64,000 nucleotides of DNA from Hofstenia miamia. Lineage: Eukaryota > Xenacoelomorpha > Acoela. Position 1 is the stretch's first letter. The number at the start of each line of letters is the position of its first letter. The translations under genes and the position numbers were made by a program. Below are positions 1 to 10,310 of the stretch, one piece after another. The stretch spans positions 18,681 through 82,680 of the forward strand of contig SCFE01000094.1 of assembly GCA_004352715.1 (NCBI GenBank), in the 5' to 3' direction. The notes under the pieces are model-generated. The model saw only the letters and a program-made list of their open reading frames with translations, ran no database searches and was not told the DNA's origin.

Positions 1-496
1 AATCTATTTGGACACTATAACGGATTGTTTCTCTTACGATTAAATCCACAATATCTTTAGAAAATAAATAATTAAAAAATTGATATGGTGTTTGAAGAAT
101 CTCTATATCATTTGGCACTTGAGAATCACCAGTAAATTTTATTTCTTCACTCGTTCGAAGAAGACCCTTTTTTTTCCAAATAATATTACGATAATAGTGT
201 TTGCTAGTTGTGGTTTTGGCCCTTGGACAAACGTTTACGGAGACCACCGAGGAAGTTTCAGATGTACTAGGAGGAGTTTGTGTTGCTAAATTGGTATAAT
301 TATCAATCAAATCAGGACTGTTTTCTTCATTGTCAGATGAAGATTCATCTGCTGAACTAGAATAAATTATCATAGGTTCATTTAGAGTATCCTCGAAGCT
401 CTCATCAAGATCCAGCCCATCTTCACTCTCATCTCCTATAAGTGGTGACTCAAGTAGATCGAAAATTTCTTTTGTCGACAGTTTTTTTCTGGACAT
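1..496 (-). CDS. piggyBac-type transposase, N-terminal part, cut by window edge
   Basis: The frame is open from an ATG at 496 down to base 1, about 165 codons, and continues outside the window. The first ~70 residues are acidic and serine rich (segments such as GDESEDGLDLDESFEDT), as in piggyBac transposases. Around residues 105-160 come the motifs that open the DDE_Tnp_1_7 domain: an IIWKKKG stretch, FTGDSQVPNDIEILQTPYQF, and a segment of the type DIVDLIVRETIRYS. The catalytic Asp residues lie beyond the edge and cannot be checked. The start is the first ATG of the frame and lies ~520 bp inside the element end at 1014, a usual layout. No frameshift is visible in the part present, so the gene may be intact. 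Family assignment is from remembered family motifs. Confidence 0.85.
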   Translation of the reverse strand, partial: MSRKKLSTKEIFDLLESPLIGDESEDGLDLDESFEDTLNEPMIIYSSSADESSSDNEENSPDLIDNYTNLATQTPPSTSETSSVVSVNVCPRAKTTTSKHYYRNIIWKKKGLLRTSEEIKFTGDSQVPNDIEILQTPYQFFNYLFSKDIVDLIVRETIRYSVQID

Positions 497-579
497 TATT
501 TGATTTCTAAATAACAGGGACCAATAAAAGTAGAAGAAAAAAGCAATTATCGCATAATAAACAGAGCTCTTATCAAATT

Positions 580-999
580 TGTGCCAATAATGGCACAAAT
601 TGTAGAAATAAAAAATCTGCCTTATTTCCATGTTGTGCCATATCTGGCACAAACCGTTTTCAGCCATGTATAAAGATTTCAATGAAATATTATAATATCG
701 TAATAATAAAAATAATTAATTAACATGTTTAGAATATAAAAACAAATTCTTACCCAATAAATCACTTGTTATAAACAAAAACCGAGATCAAAACGAAAAT
801 GAAAAACAAAAATTGAAAATGTACTCTGACAGCTAATAATATCCGGTCTTACTGAAAATAAAAGTCAACCTAAAGAAAAAAGTAAAACAGAAAACAAATT
901 TACAATGTCCCAGATCTGGCACAACGTGTGTAAGGGAGTGTTATTTTCTTTTAATGTAACAGTATCGGCGGTTTATGACTATGTGCCATATATGGCACA
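580..999. repeat. Subterminal TGTGCCA..TGGCACA palindromes of the piggyBac element
   Basis: Near-perfect inverted sites occur at about 580-597 (GTGCCAATAATGGCAC), 634-652 (TTGTGCCATATCTGGCACAA) and 982-999 (TGTGCCATATATGGCACA). A half site (CTGGCACAA) lies at about 916-924. They share one consensus with a variable 4-6 base centre and occupy the non-coding end of the transposon. Binding sites for the element's own transposase are the simplest reading, but this is inference. Confidence 0.7.
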
Positions 1000-1018
1000 G
1001 TATGCAGTGAAGGGTTAA

Positions 1019-1480
1019 GAGATTTTAAAATCAATTTAAAAAATCTTTTTCATATGTAATTTTTCATTTGCAATCAATTAAACTAGGTTCGAAGTCAGTA
1101 GCACTTTTATTTTCAAAGATATAAAGGATTTATTTCTAAAATTTATTTTAAAAAAAATCTATGGGCTGACTTATGGAAAATCACAAATAGAAACATAGTA
1201 GGCCATGACTGACACAGTTGTAAATAAGTTTTCTAGATGTAATTTTTAATTTGAAATCGAATAAACTGGTGCTAAGTCAATATTACTGTTGTTACCGCAT
1301 AGGTACCTATGCGGTACGAGGACCAGTCTCAATGCCTATGCGGTACAAAAATTGCCTATGGGGTACAAGTTCTAATTTTTATCTATTTTTTAAGCAGAAT
1401 CTATTTAAATAGGTCTAGTATTAATATATATGTTTTTTCTTTAAAAAAATATTTTTTTGCTCCTTCTCCAAGGTAGTTTA
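1019..1480. repeat. Degenerate satellite-like sequence with 24-bp palindrome at 1293-1316
   Basis: No gene is visible. 1030-1290 contains two poor copies of the dispersed skeleton seen again at 15.6-15.9 and 19.5-20.9 kb (…TTTGCAATCAATTAAACTAGGTTCGAAGTCAGTA…). 1293-1316 is a perfect palindrome with half TACCGCATAGGT. Two more partial copies of its arm (TGCCTATGCGGTAC and TGCCTATGGGGTAC) follow to about 1370. The same GTACCGCATAGGC word forms the tandem array at 10.31-10.42 kb. Confidence 0.6.
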
Positions 1481-1484
1481 CCAT

Positions 1485-1828
1485 TGCTAAGTTAAAATAT
1501 TTCATACTAGAATGCTACCTTGTCTACTGAGTAGGCTAAAGTATCATCTAGTTAAGTGATGGTTAAGTCACAGGTTAAATGTTTCCACTGGCAAAGAAAT
1601 TGCTGTGGCAACTTATCTTACACCATCTAGCATTAAGTCAGATAGTTTCTGGTTTAATTGTGTATCATGCACCACTTGCTACTTAAACCATGTCCCTTCT
1701 CTATTTTCCATCAAAGAGCTTAAAAAGCATACATAGATTCAATGGGAGTTTAACCCATACCTTTCATTCTATAAAGAATGAATGTGCTAATTAACAATAT
1801 GAATCTCTATACAGGTACTGGAACACAC
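1485..1828. repeat. 28S-3'-end-related repeat, copy A
   Basis: This ~340 bp stretch is closely matched in the same orientation by 16897-17228. Examples are CTAGAATGCTACCTTGTCTAC, the block around ATCATCTAGTTAAGTGA, and the end around GAATCTCTATACAGGTA. Its first ~110 bp also resemble 17690-17810, just past the conserved part of the 28S fragment: CTAGAATGCTACCTTAGCTAC, CCATCTAGTTTAGTGATC. The repeat therefore seems derived from the 3' end or 3' spacer of an rDNA unit. No coding signal. Confidence 0.6.
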
Positions 1829-1849
1829 ACAGACAAATCAATCACACAT

Positions 1850-2100
1850 ACCGCATTAAAAGTTTCTTTGGCTGAATAATCAATCTTTTATACAACATTC
1901 AATATTTAACAAGCAAGCATTCCTTTGGCTGAGAACCCTTTAATTCACCATCATTCAAAATTTATCAATCAAGTATTTATTTGGCTAAATAACCACTCAT
2001 TCACACATCATTTAAGCATATCAAACAAGCATTCCTTTGGCTGAGAAGTATTTAATTCCACATCATTCAAATTTTCATATTCAACTATCCTTTGAATGTC
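1850..2100. repeat. ~57-bp imperfect tandem repeat downstream of the eight-exon gene
   Basis: Four diverged units each contain CAAGCATTCCTTTGGCTGAGAA or a variant, followed by a CATCATTCAAA-like segment. They begin at about 1862, 1913, 1972 and 2026. The array starts ~90 bp past the stop codon of the minus-strand gene. A minus-strand AATAAA at about 1976-1981 falls inside it and could serve as a polyadenylation signal. Confidence 0.6.
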
Positions 2101-2186
2101 AGCATTCATTTCCACTGCATTCAAAAGTAAGCAATCAATATATTTACAATTAATGTACAAAAAAACTAAAAATAGTTTTCTTCAAG

Positions 2187-5100
2187 CTATTTCTGGACTT
2201 TTCTGGCTTTATTGCGGAGTTTTTCGGCTTTTGCCATGGAGACATTCATCCTCCTGCAATATCGGTTTATATCGCCTATTCCAATTGGCTCTCTTTTCTG
2301 CAATTGTAGCTTAAAAAAGCTCCAAAATGAGTCGAAATTGAGACTCTTCCGATCCTCTTCACATCTGTTAAAAAAGTATTTTTCTACAAAAACCTTAAAG
2401 GGATCGTCATTTTCATCATCATCATCATCATTTTGATCCTCTTCAGCTGAAGAGTGCTCAGGTTCTTGTACTAAATTACATACAGTAATTAATATTTGAA
2501 TTTACTATACCATTTAATGAGGAAGGGCCAGCCTCATTGCCAAAAATTTTGCTTGAAATAAAAGAGGCAGCAATATGTGATTCCTTCACAAATTCAGAGT
2601 GTTCCAAACTGTAGTGAACAGCTCTCATTACTGATAGCGTTTCTAATTCTTTACGAATTAGCATTGAGTTCAGATTGCCTAAATATAGCATTATTCAAGA
2701 ACCACTAAGCTCCTGCAATATATAATTTTCATGCACCACTAAGCTACTGCAATATATAATTGCCATGCACCACTAAGCTACTGCAATATATAATTTCCAT
2801 GCACCACTAAGCTACTGCAATATATAATTTCCATGCACCACTAAGCTACTGCAATATATAATTTCTATGCACCACTAATCTACTGCAATATATAATTTCT
2901 ATGCACCACTTAGAAAAAATATTGCTTACCATCACGTTTAAAGTATGCAAGAACTTCACGAAAATATTCTGCAGACCTCCCATGAGAAAGAGATGTAAAC
3001 TTCATGGGCCCAATCAATTGTCTGCTCTTGTCCACATTTACAACAGCTTTCTGCACTTTTTCATATATGTCAATTTGGATACTGAGGATCCCAACATAGG
3101 TCCCAGAGGTCTTGAACCTTGGGAGATCCTTCAATTTTGCTCTAATTTCTTTTGTTGAAATTCCTTCTTTTGAAGTAAAAACTTCATATATGTCATTTGG
3201 GATGACGATAATGCTTCGAAAATCCCCTTGATCTTCCTTCGTCCAATGCTGATTACGTAACCACATGCCAACTGTGATATTTTCCACAGTATTTGGCCTG
3301 CAGCCATTCTGGAGTATTAAATAGCAAGTTAAGCACTTATAGAATAACTTGTCATTCTCATCTGCATAGTCAAAATACTCCAAGAGATTCTAAGCATATG
3401 TTAATATGTATAGTTTCCTAACAATAAATACCTTAAGGCATTCCCTCATTGTAGGAAGACAACTGGGAGCAATGTCCCTTTCCACAGCAAGAGTGCTTGG
3501 CTGCAATCTAGCAACCCTTGTAATGGTGTTTCGGACCACATTATGGGCTAGAGTGGCCCACTGCTCGGTTGTTCTACCCATGCAGAAGTCGAGAAATTTC
3601 TTAAGCTCCCCCATCTTCAGCCCAAAATATGCCTTCGACCATTTCTTTTCCTTTTGTATGTTAGTTACATATTTCAGAAATGATCCTCCTACATCCATTT
3701 TTCTGAATGAATCTGTATTAATAGCTACTTCAACAATGAAGTTTTCCTAAATGCATAGATCAACTAAAAGCAAGTAATGTATCTCTTCTAATCTATTTTT
3801 TTGCATTAATTAATGAACATATCAATCCAATGCAATAAAATATTAGCTCTTACATATAGCTTAAAATTCGACTTTCGAGAATTACATCTCTTGCTTCCTT
3901 CAACATATGTTTCATCATAAACTTGATGCTCATCACTATGGTATGTTTGAAGCATCTTTTTTAATTCGCCATTTAAATTTAGTTGTGGTGCCTCAATCGG
4001 CCTTATTTCTGAAGGCAGGCTTCCTAAACTTTAATTAATATAGGTAAATAACAAAGTTATTACCTTGCATAACCACTTCCCAATTTGGCTCATGGGGTGT
4101 AATTTTTTTATGGTTCCACTTTTTAGTGCTGCAGTGCCGGCAGACTTTGCAGAAGTAGAACTTCTTCTTATTTTTTTCATGATTTTTTACAGATAACGCC
4201 ATTAAGGCTCTTCGGTCTTCCTCAGGAAGATTATGCATTTTTATATGCCTTGAAACGTTTTCTGTAGCCTTACTACAGAAAACACAGACTCCAGCATGTC
4301 TGTTAATTTTCCTAAAGATATGATTACCTAAAATACATATCTAAAGTCATACTTTTGGAGGTGCTCTTCCTCAGCTTCTGAATCACTTGAATTCCAAATA
4401 ATAGGTTCGAAAAAAACACCAACTGGTGAGCTCTCCATTTCCACTTCCTTTTTAGCTTGCTCTTCAGCCCTTTTTTCCCTAGCAGCAATTATGTCAATAG
4501 GTTTGCTTGTTGTGGGCGTTGAAAAATTGGTGTGTCTAAGCTTTCTAAATGTAATTGTAAATACATTACTGTTTAACTAAACATACAGGGTGGCCCACAA
4601 AAATCTACCCATTTTTCTATAGCCAAAACCCAATCAAAAAGTTCATATATTTTAATGTTTTTTTCTACATAGATGCTAGAGACATATACAAATTTTCTCT
4701 CCAAATTGCTCTGAAATCTGAAAGATTTAACTGCACTTTTTTCAATAATTAATAATGTGCTCAATCCAAGCACCGCGCTGCTGAATGACAGCAGTGACGC
4801 GAACATTGAAATTGTCCACAACTCTGTTCAGCATTTCTCCTGGAATCCGTCTGATTTCTCTCTTAATGTTTTCTTTCAATGCCTCAGTTGTCTGTGGGTT
4901 ATCCTGGTACACTCTGTCTTTCAGACATCCCCAAAGAAAGTAGTCAGGGGGATTCAGATCAGGTGAATACGGGGGCCAGGGGTTATCAGTGCGGCGAGAA
5001 ATTAGCCTGTCCCCAGGGAAGTACTGCCTTAGGTACTGAAGAGTTCTATTAGAGCAATGAGGGGGCGCCCCATCCTGCTGAAACACCACGGTGTTAATAT

Positions 5101-6061
5101 CAACACCCCTCCTCCTTCTCAAGGCTGGAACAAACTTCCTACGGAGCATCTCAATGTACCGCTCTGAATCAACAGTCACACGATTCCCATCATTGTCCTC
5201 GAAAAAGTATGGGCCAAAAATTCCTCTTTTGCCTAGAGCACACCATACAGTTACTTTTTCCTGACTTAATGGCCGCCGGGTATGTTCATGGGGCTGTTGA
5301 GATGCCCAAAACCGCATGTTTTGTTTGTTGACATGTCCACTCAGATGGAAGTGGGCTTCATCACTGAACAGAATCAAGTCGAGAACACCTGGGTTGTTCT
5401 CAATTCTTTCACTAATGCTCTGGCAAAATTCGACCCGTTCTCTTTTATTCACATCAGTTTGCTTCTGGAGAATTTGCACTTTATAAGGAAACAATTTTAA
5501 GTCATTATGAATGATTCTTTGCACAGTTGCCCTTGAGATACCGATTTCCTGAGACAGTCGTCTTGTCGATTTTCGTGGTGACTGTTCAAGATGTTCCCTC
5601 ACTGCCTGAACATTCTCTGGTGTTCTGACAGTAACTTGCCGCCCGCTATGACCTTTATTGTCATTTCCCACACTGCCAGTGTTCCTGAATTTCTCTACAA
5701 TATTCGTAATCGTTTTTCTGCATGGAACCTTTCTCCCAGGAAATTCCCTCCGAAATGTCCTCTGCGTTAGAATCACTGATTTGGTTGAAAAGTAACTTTC
5801 AAGAATTTTTGTCCTTTCGTGCACTGAAAATTGATGAACCACATCCATTTTGGTATCAATCTAATTCTACTGGCCTTGTTAACAGCTTACCTGAAAATGA
5901 AAAGTAAATATTTATTTTCCTTGATGATATCAACAAAGAAAAATGGGTAGATTTTTGTGGGCCACCCTGTACTTATTAGGGATTATGGCAACAGGTTCAT
6001 CTGACACATCTTTGCCATAAACCTCATTAGCTAATTCAAACAAATCTTGAGAAACAGCCAT
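2187..6061 (-). CDS. Eight-exon zinc-finger protein with degenerate tyrosine-recombinase-like region (~641 aa)
   Basis: Exons on the minus strand: 6061-5973, 4544-4353, 4311-4064, 4023-3854, 3746-3432, 3389-2930, 2678-2511, 2470-2187. All seven introns are GT-AG, the phases close exactly, and the sum is 1926 bp ending in TAG. Exon 3 has a C-x2-C-x9-H-x3-H finger (CVFC..HIKMH) and a second Cys cluster (FYFCKVCRHC). Exons 5-7 resemble the core of metazoan tyrosine recombinase-like proteins: QNGCRPNTVENIT (box I Arg), SHGRSAEYFREVL, SMLIRKELET (second Arg) and a final LEHSE. Where the nucleophile Tyr is expected I read AASFISS, so it may be catalytically dead. Exon 8 adds an acidic run (QNDDDDDDENDD) and a basic C-terminus. 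A transposase occupies intron 1. Gene structure is strong; the recombinase relationship is inferred from motif order. A domesticated transposon gene, or a transposon of its own, are both possible. Confidence 0.8.
2701..2915. repeat. 34-bp minisatellite inside intron 6
   Basis: Six units of exactly 34 bp (starts 2701, 2735, 2769, 2803, 2837, 2871; partial at 2905) with core ACCACTAAGCTACTGCAATA. On the gene's strand each unit carries ATATATTGCAG, a weak 3' splice-site look-alike. The array fills most of the intron between the sixth and seventh exons (2679-2929). Confidence 0.9.
4586..5969 (-). mobile_element. Intact mariner/Tc1-superfamily transposon, 1384 bp
   Basis: Both ends begin CAGGGTGGCCCACAAAAATC and continue identically for about 33 bp (through CTACCCATTTTTCT). 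TA flanks the element at 4584-4585 and 5970-5971, the TA target duplication of this superfamily. It encodes one uninterrupted transposase (4742-5848, minus). The perfect repeats and intact frame suggest recent insertion. Confidence 0.95.
4742..5848 (-). CDS. Mariner-type DDD transposase, 368 aa
   Basis: Cut-and-paste transposase of the IS630/Tc1/mariner superfamily. Residues 1-60 form the first helix-turn-helix half (TFRREFPGRKVPCRKTITNI). Residues ~85-115 form the second (STRRLSQEIGISRATVQRII). Catalytic region: first Asp in LILFSDEAHFHLSG, second in VFQQDGAPPHCS, third in the PPYSPDLNPPDYFLWGCLKD block. About 42 residues lie between the second Asp and the last one, clearly longer than the 34 of classical mariner. 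The spacing is close to the DD41D-like invertebrate group with WPPxSPDLTPxDFxLWG. ATG is 121 bp inside one terminal repeat and the stop 156 bp inside the other. Full length and no stop, so it may still be active. Confidence 0.95.
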   Translation of the reverse strand: MDVVHQFSVHERTKILESYFSTKSVILTQRTFRREFPGRKVPCRKTITNIVEKFRNTGSVGNDNKGHSGRQVTVRTPENVQAVREHLEQSPRKSTRRLSQEIGISRATVQRIIHNDLKLFPYKVQILQKQTDVNKRERVEFCQSISERIENNPGVLDLILFSDEAHFHLSGHVNKQNMRFWASQQPHEHTRRPLSQEKVTVWCALGKRGIFGPYFFEDNDGNRVTVDSERYIEMLRRKFVPALRRRRGVDINTVVFQQDGAPPHCSNRTLQYLRQYFPGDRLISRRTDNPWPPYSPDLNPPDYFLWGCLKDRVYQDNPQTTEALKENIKREIRRIPGEMLNRVVDNFNVRVTAVIQQRGAWIEHIINY

Positions 6062-6379
6062 ATCTAAAACATATCACCACATATAAGTTTAGTTTAGCAA
6101 CCAGAATGTATTATTACTTTAGATAAGAACACATATTCTAAGTAAATCAATATCATTCAAAAGGTTATCCCTTAATGATTCTTTCAAGCCAAAAGCCATT
6201 AAAGCTTTACTTTCTAAAACCAATATATTACTCACTAAGAGAAATAATTGGCAAAGTTAGATGTCCTGCATTTCAGAGTTGATTCTGGCCAAATTTAACC
6301 GAATCACTGCAGGCTAATAAGCATTCAATCCATTTTCCCTGAACTGCAATGACATGTTGCATTACAATACTGGCTGCAA

Positions 6380-7180
6380 CTCTTCCATTTAGCATAAAAT
6401 TCTACCAAAAAATCTGCTCCTCTACATGCAATAAAGCTTTGAAAGTTATCCCTGTAAGTAATTTCATTCAAAAATGCTGCAACCCTTCCATTTAGCATAA
6501 AATTCTACAGAAAAATCTGCTCCTCTACATGAAATAAAGCTTAGAATGTTATCCCTGTAAGTAATTTCATTCAAAAATGCTGCAACCCTTCCTATTTAGC
6601 ATAAAATTCTACAGAAAAATCTGCTCCTCTACATGCAATAAAGCTTAGAATGTTATCCCTGTAAGTAATTTCATTCAAAAATGCTGCAACCCTTCCCATT
6701 TAGCATTAAATTTTACAGCAAAAATCTGCTCCTATACATGCAATAAAGCTTTGAATGTTATCCCTGTAAGTAATTTCATCAAAAATCCTGCAACCCTTCC
6801 CATTTAGCATTAAATTCTACAGCAAAAATCTGCTCCTCTACATGCAATAAAGCTTTGAATGTTATCCCTGTAAGTAATTTCATCAAAAATGCTGCAACCC
6901 TTCCCATTTAGCATTAAATTCTACAGCAAAAATCTGCTCCTCTACATGCAATAAAGCTTTGAATGTTATCCCTGTAAGTAATTTCATCAAAAATGCTGCA
7001 ACCCTTCCCATTTAGCATTAAATTCTACAGCAAAAATCTGCTCCTCTACATGCAATAAAGCTTTGAATGTTATCCCTGTAAGTAATTTCATTCCAAAATC
7101 CTGCAACCCTTCCATTTAGCATTAAATTCTACAGCAAAAATCTGCTCCTCTACATGCAATAAAGCTTTGAATACTGATGC
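6380..7180. repeat. ~104-bp tandem array, about seven units
   Basis: The word CCTGTAAGTAATTTCAT recurs at 6451, 6554, 6658, 6763, 6867, 6971 and 7075, giving steps of 103-105 bp. Units contain CTGCAACCCTTCCCATTTAG and CTCCTCTACATGCAATAAAG. The middle units are nearly identical and the outer ones more diverged, as expected for unequal exchange. The array starts ~320 bp upstream of the eight-exon gene's start. A (TA)n run at 7199-7214 ends the block. Confidence 0.9.
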
Positions 7181-7344
7181 AAAAACTTAATTCAGCTTAT
7201 ATATATATATATATTGCCAATATATATTGCCAATATTCTTGAATATTTCAAAAAAAATTTGAAAATATTTTTCAAAAATTTTTTCTCAGAAATGACACCT
7301 CTATATAACCAGATTTTTTCCCGATCGCAAATTAGCAGAATTCC

Positions 7345-9570
7345 CTAAAAAACTTGAAAAACTCGACTGGAGTACACTATCTCATCGACTAGAATACACC
7401 TTCTCATCAACCAGAAATATTTTTTACTATCTCATCGATAAAACTCGACTGGAGTACACTATCTCATTGACTAGAATACACCTTCTCATCGACCAGAAAT
7501 ATTTTTGAAAGTGAATTTTGCTAGTCGACTGAAACTTGAAAAACTCGACTGGAGTACACTATCTCATCGACCAGAAATATTTTTTAAAGTGAATTTTTCT
7601 AGTCGACTGAAACTTGAAAAACTTGACTGGAGTACACTATCTCATCGACTAGAATACACCTTCTCATCAACCAGAAATATTTTTGAAAGTGAATTTTTCT
7701 AGTAGACTGAAACTTGAAAAACTCGACTGAAGTACACTATCTCATCAATTAGAATACACCTTCTCATCGACCAGAAATATTTTTGAAAGTGAATTTTTCT
7801 AGTAGACTGAAACTTGAAAAACTCGACTGGAGTACACTATCTCATCGACTAGAATACACCATCTCATCGACCAGAAATATTTTTGAAAGATAATTTTTCT
7901 AGTCTACTGAAACTTGAAAAACTCGACTGGAGTACACTATCTCATTGACTAGAATACACCTTCTCATAGACCAGAAATATTTTTGAAAGTGAATTTTTCT
8001 AGTCGACTGAAACTTGAAAAATTAGACTGGAGTACACTATCTCATTGACTAGAATACACCTTCTCATCAACCAGAAATTTTTTGAAAGTGAATTTTTCTA
8101 GTTGACTGAAACTTGAAAAACTCGACTGGAGTACACTATCTCATCGACTAGAGTACACCTTCTCATCGACTAGAAATATTTTTGACTATCTCATAGATAA
8201 AACTCGACTGGAGTACACTATCTCATCGACTGGAATACACCATCTCATCGACCAGAAATATTTTTGAAAGAGAATTTTTCTAGTCTACTGAAACTTGAAA
8301 AACTCGACTGGAGTACACTATCTCATCGACTAGAGTACACCTTCTCATCGACTAGAAATATTTTTGACTATCTCATAGATAAAACTCGACTGGAGTACAC
8401 TATCTCATCGACTGGAATACACCATCTCATCGACCAGAAATATTTTTGAAAGATAATTTTTCTAGTCTACTGAAACTTGAAAAACTCGACTGGAGTACAC
8501 TATCTCATCGACTAGAGTACACCTTCTCATCGACTAGAAATATTTTTGACTATCTCATAGATAAAACTCGACTGGAGTACACTATCTCATCGACTGGAAT
8601 ACACCATCTCATCGACCAGAAATATTTTTGAAAGAGAATTTTTCTAGTCTACTGAAACTTGAAAAACTCGACTGGAGTACACTATCTCATCGACTAGAAT
8701 ACACCTTCTCATCGACTAGAAATATTTTTGACTATCTCATAGATAAAACTCGACTGGAGTACACTATCTCATCGACTGGAATACACCATCTCATCGACCA
8801 GAAATATTTTTGAAAGATAATTTTTCTAGTCTACTGAAACTTGAAAAACTCGACTGGAGTACACTATCTCATCGACTAGAGTACACCTTCTCATCGACTA
8901 GAAATATTTTTGACTATCTCATAGATAAAACTCGACTGGAGTACACTATCTCATCGACTGGAATACACCATCTCATCGACCAGAAATATTTTTGAAAGAT
9001 AATTTTTCTAGTCTACTGAAACTTGAAAAACTCGACTGGAGTACACTATCTCATCGACTAGAGTACACCTTCTCATCGACTAGAAATATTTTTGACTATC
9101 TCATAGATAAAACTCGACTGGAGTACACTATCTCATCGACTAGAATACACCTTCTCATCGACTAGAAATATTTTTGAAAAATAATTTTTCTAGTCTACTG
9201 AAACTTGAAAAACTCGACTGGAGTACACTATCTCATCGACTAGATTACACCTTCTCAGCGACTAGAAATATTTTTGAAAGTTAATTTTTCTATTCAACTG
9301 ATACTTGAAAAACTCGACTGGAGTACACTATCTCATCGACTAGAATACACCTTCTCATCTACTAAAATATTTTTGAAAGTTAATTTTTCTAGTCGACTGA
9401 AACTTGAAAAACTCGACTGGAGTACTCTATCTCATCGACTAGAATACACCTTCTCATCGACCAGAAATATTTTTGAAAGTGAATTTTTCTAGTCGACTGA
9501 AACTTGAAAAACTCGACTGGAGTATATATCTTATTGACTAGAATACAACTTCTCATCGACTAGAAATATA
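7345..9570. repeat. ~100-bp satellite with 182-bp higher-order units
   Basis: The monomer holds AACTTGAAAAACTCGACTGG, AGTACACTATCTCATCGACT and a CCAGAAATATTTTTGAAAG segment. Monomers are ~80 or ~99-100 bp. From about 8117 to 9180 a long-plus-short pair repeats as a 182-bp unit: the same 61-codon frame reappears at 8264, 8446, 8628 and 8810, exactly 182 apart. Those units differ by only a few bases, while the flanking monomers are more diverged. The frames are by-products of the repeat. Confidence 0.95.
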
Positions 9571-10305
9571 TTGGTAAATTACGCAACTCTCAGCGTGATC
9601 AAAGTATAGCATTCAGTTTTCCTATCGAGGAATATGTATAGCCTACACTACAATTTTATCTCTTAGGGAAACAGTGTTAAAAATATAGTGTCAATGTATC
9701 TATATGTAAAATTGGATTTCTAATCGATTGGTGGTAGTTTCAAGTCGATCGGATCAATATTGACTGAGATATTGGTATTTAAAGTTAGTCGGGAATTAAT
9801 AAATTCTAGTCACATTTTAGCTAGTCCCAGACGGTGAATTATGCTACTCTCAGCGTGATTGAAGTATAGCATTCAGTTTTCCTATCGAGGAATAGGTATA
9901 GCCTACACTACAATTTTATCTCTTAGGGAAACAGCGTTAAAAATATAGTGTCAATGTATCTATATGTAAAATTTGATTTCAAATCGATTGGTGGTGATTT
10001 CAAGTCGATCGGATCAATATTGACTGAGATATTGGTATTTAAAGTTAGTCGGGAATTAATAAATTCTAGTCGCATTTTAGCTAGTCCCAGACAGTAAATT
10101 ACACCACTCTTAGCGTGATCGCACGCATAGCTTCAGTTTTCCTATCGAGGAATAAGGCATAGTGTACACTGCAATTTTATCTCATAGGGAAACAGTGTTA
10201 AAAATATAGTATTAATGTATCTATATGTAAAATTTGATTTCAAATCGATTGGTGGTGATTTCAAGTTGATCGGATCAATATTGACTGAGATATTAACGTT
10301 TTAAA
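9570..10305. repeat. 260-bp satellite, first array (three units)
   Basis: CCTATCGAGGAATA lies at 9621, 9881 and 10141, i.e. a 260-bp step. Each unit runs through TATCTCTTAGGGAAACAGTG, TCAATGTATCTATATGTAAA, GATCGGATCAATATTGACTG and AATTCTAGTCGCATTTTAGC. The same unit forms a second array at 19.85-20.64 kb. Confidence 0.9.
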
Positions 10306-10310
10306 TAGGC

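Larger units (their letters stand above)
1..1018 (-). mobile_element. piggyBac element, terminal portion with TTAA site
   Basis: Read on the minus strand, the element starts at 1014 with CCCTTCACTGCATACTG directly after TTAA (1015-1018). This is the exact piggyBac arrangement of a CCC-starting terminal repeat next to a TTAA target. The transposase start codon is at 496. The left part of the element and its second TTAA lie outside the window. Bases 497-1014 have no other gene and hold the palindromes listed separately. Confidence 0.85.

Noticed and set aside
3406-3750. 114-codon plus-strand frame
   Set aside because: Antisense shadow of exon 5 of the eight-exon gene.
7505-9492. Series of near-identical 61-72-codon frames (MKENFSSLLKLEKLDWSTLS..)
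   Set aside because: They recur with the 182-bp satellite period, which is not a multiple of three, and arise from the repeat itself.
7345-9570. CRISPR-like array
   Set aside because: The regular repeats have no unique spacers; this is a satellite in a eukaryotic genome.
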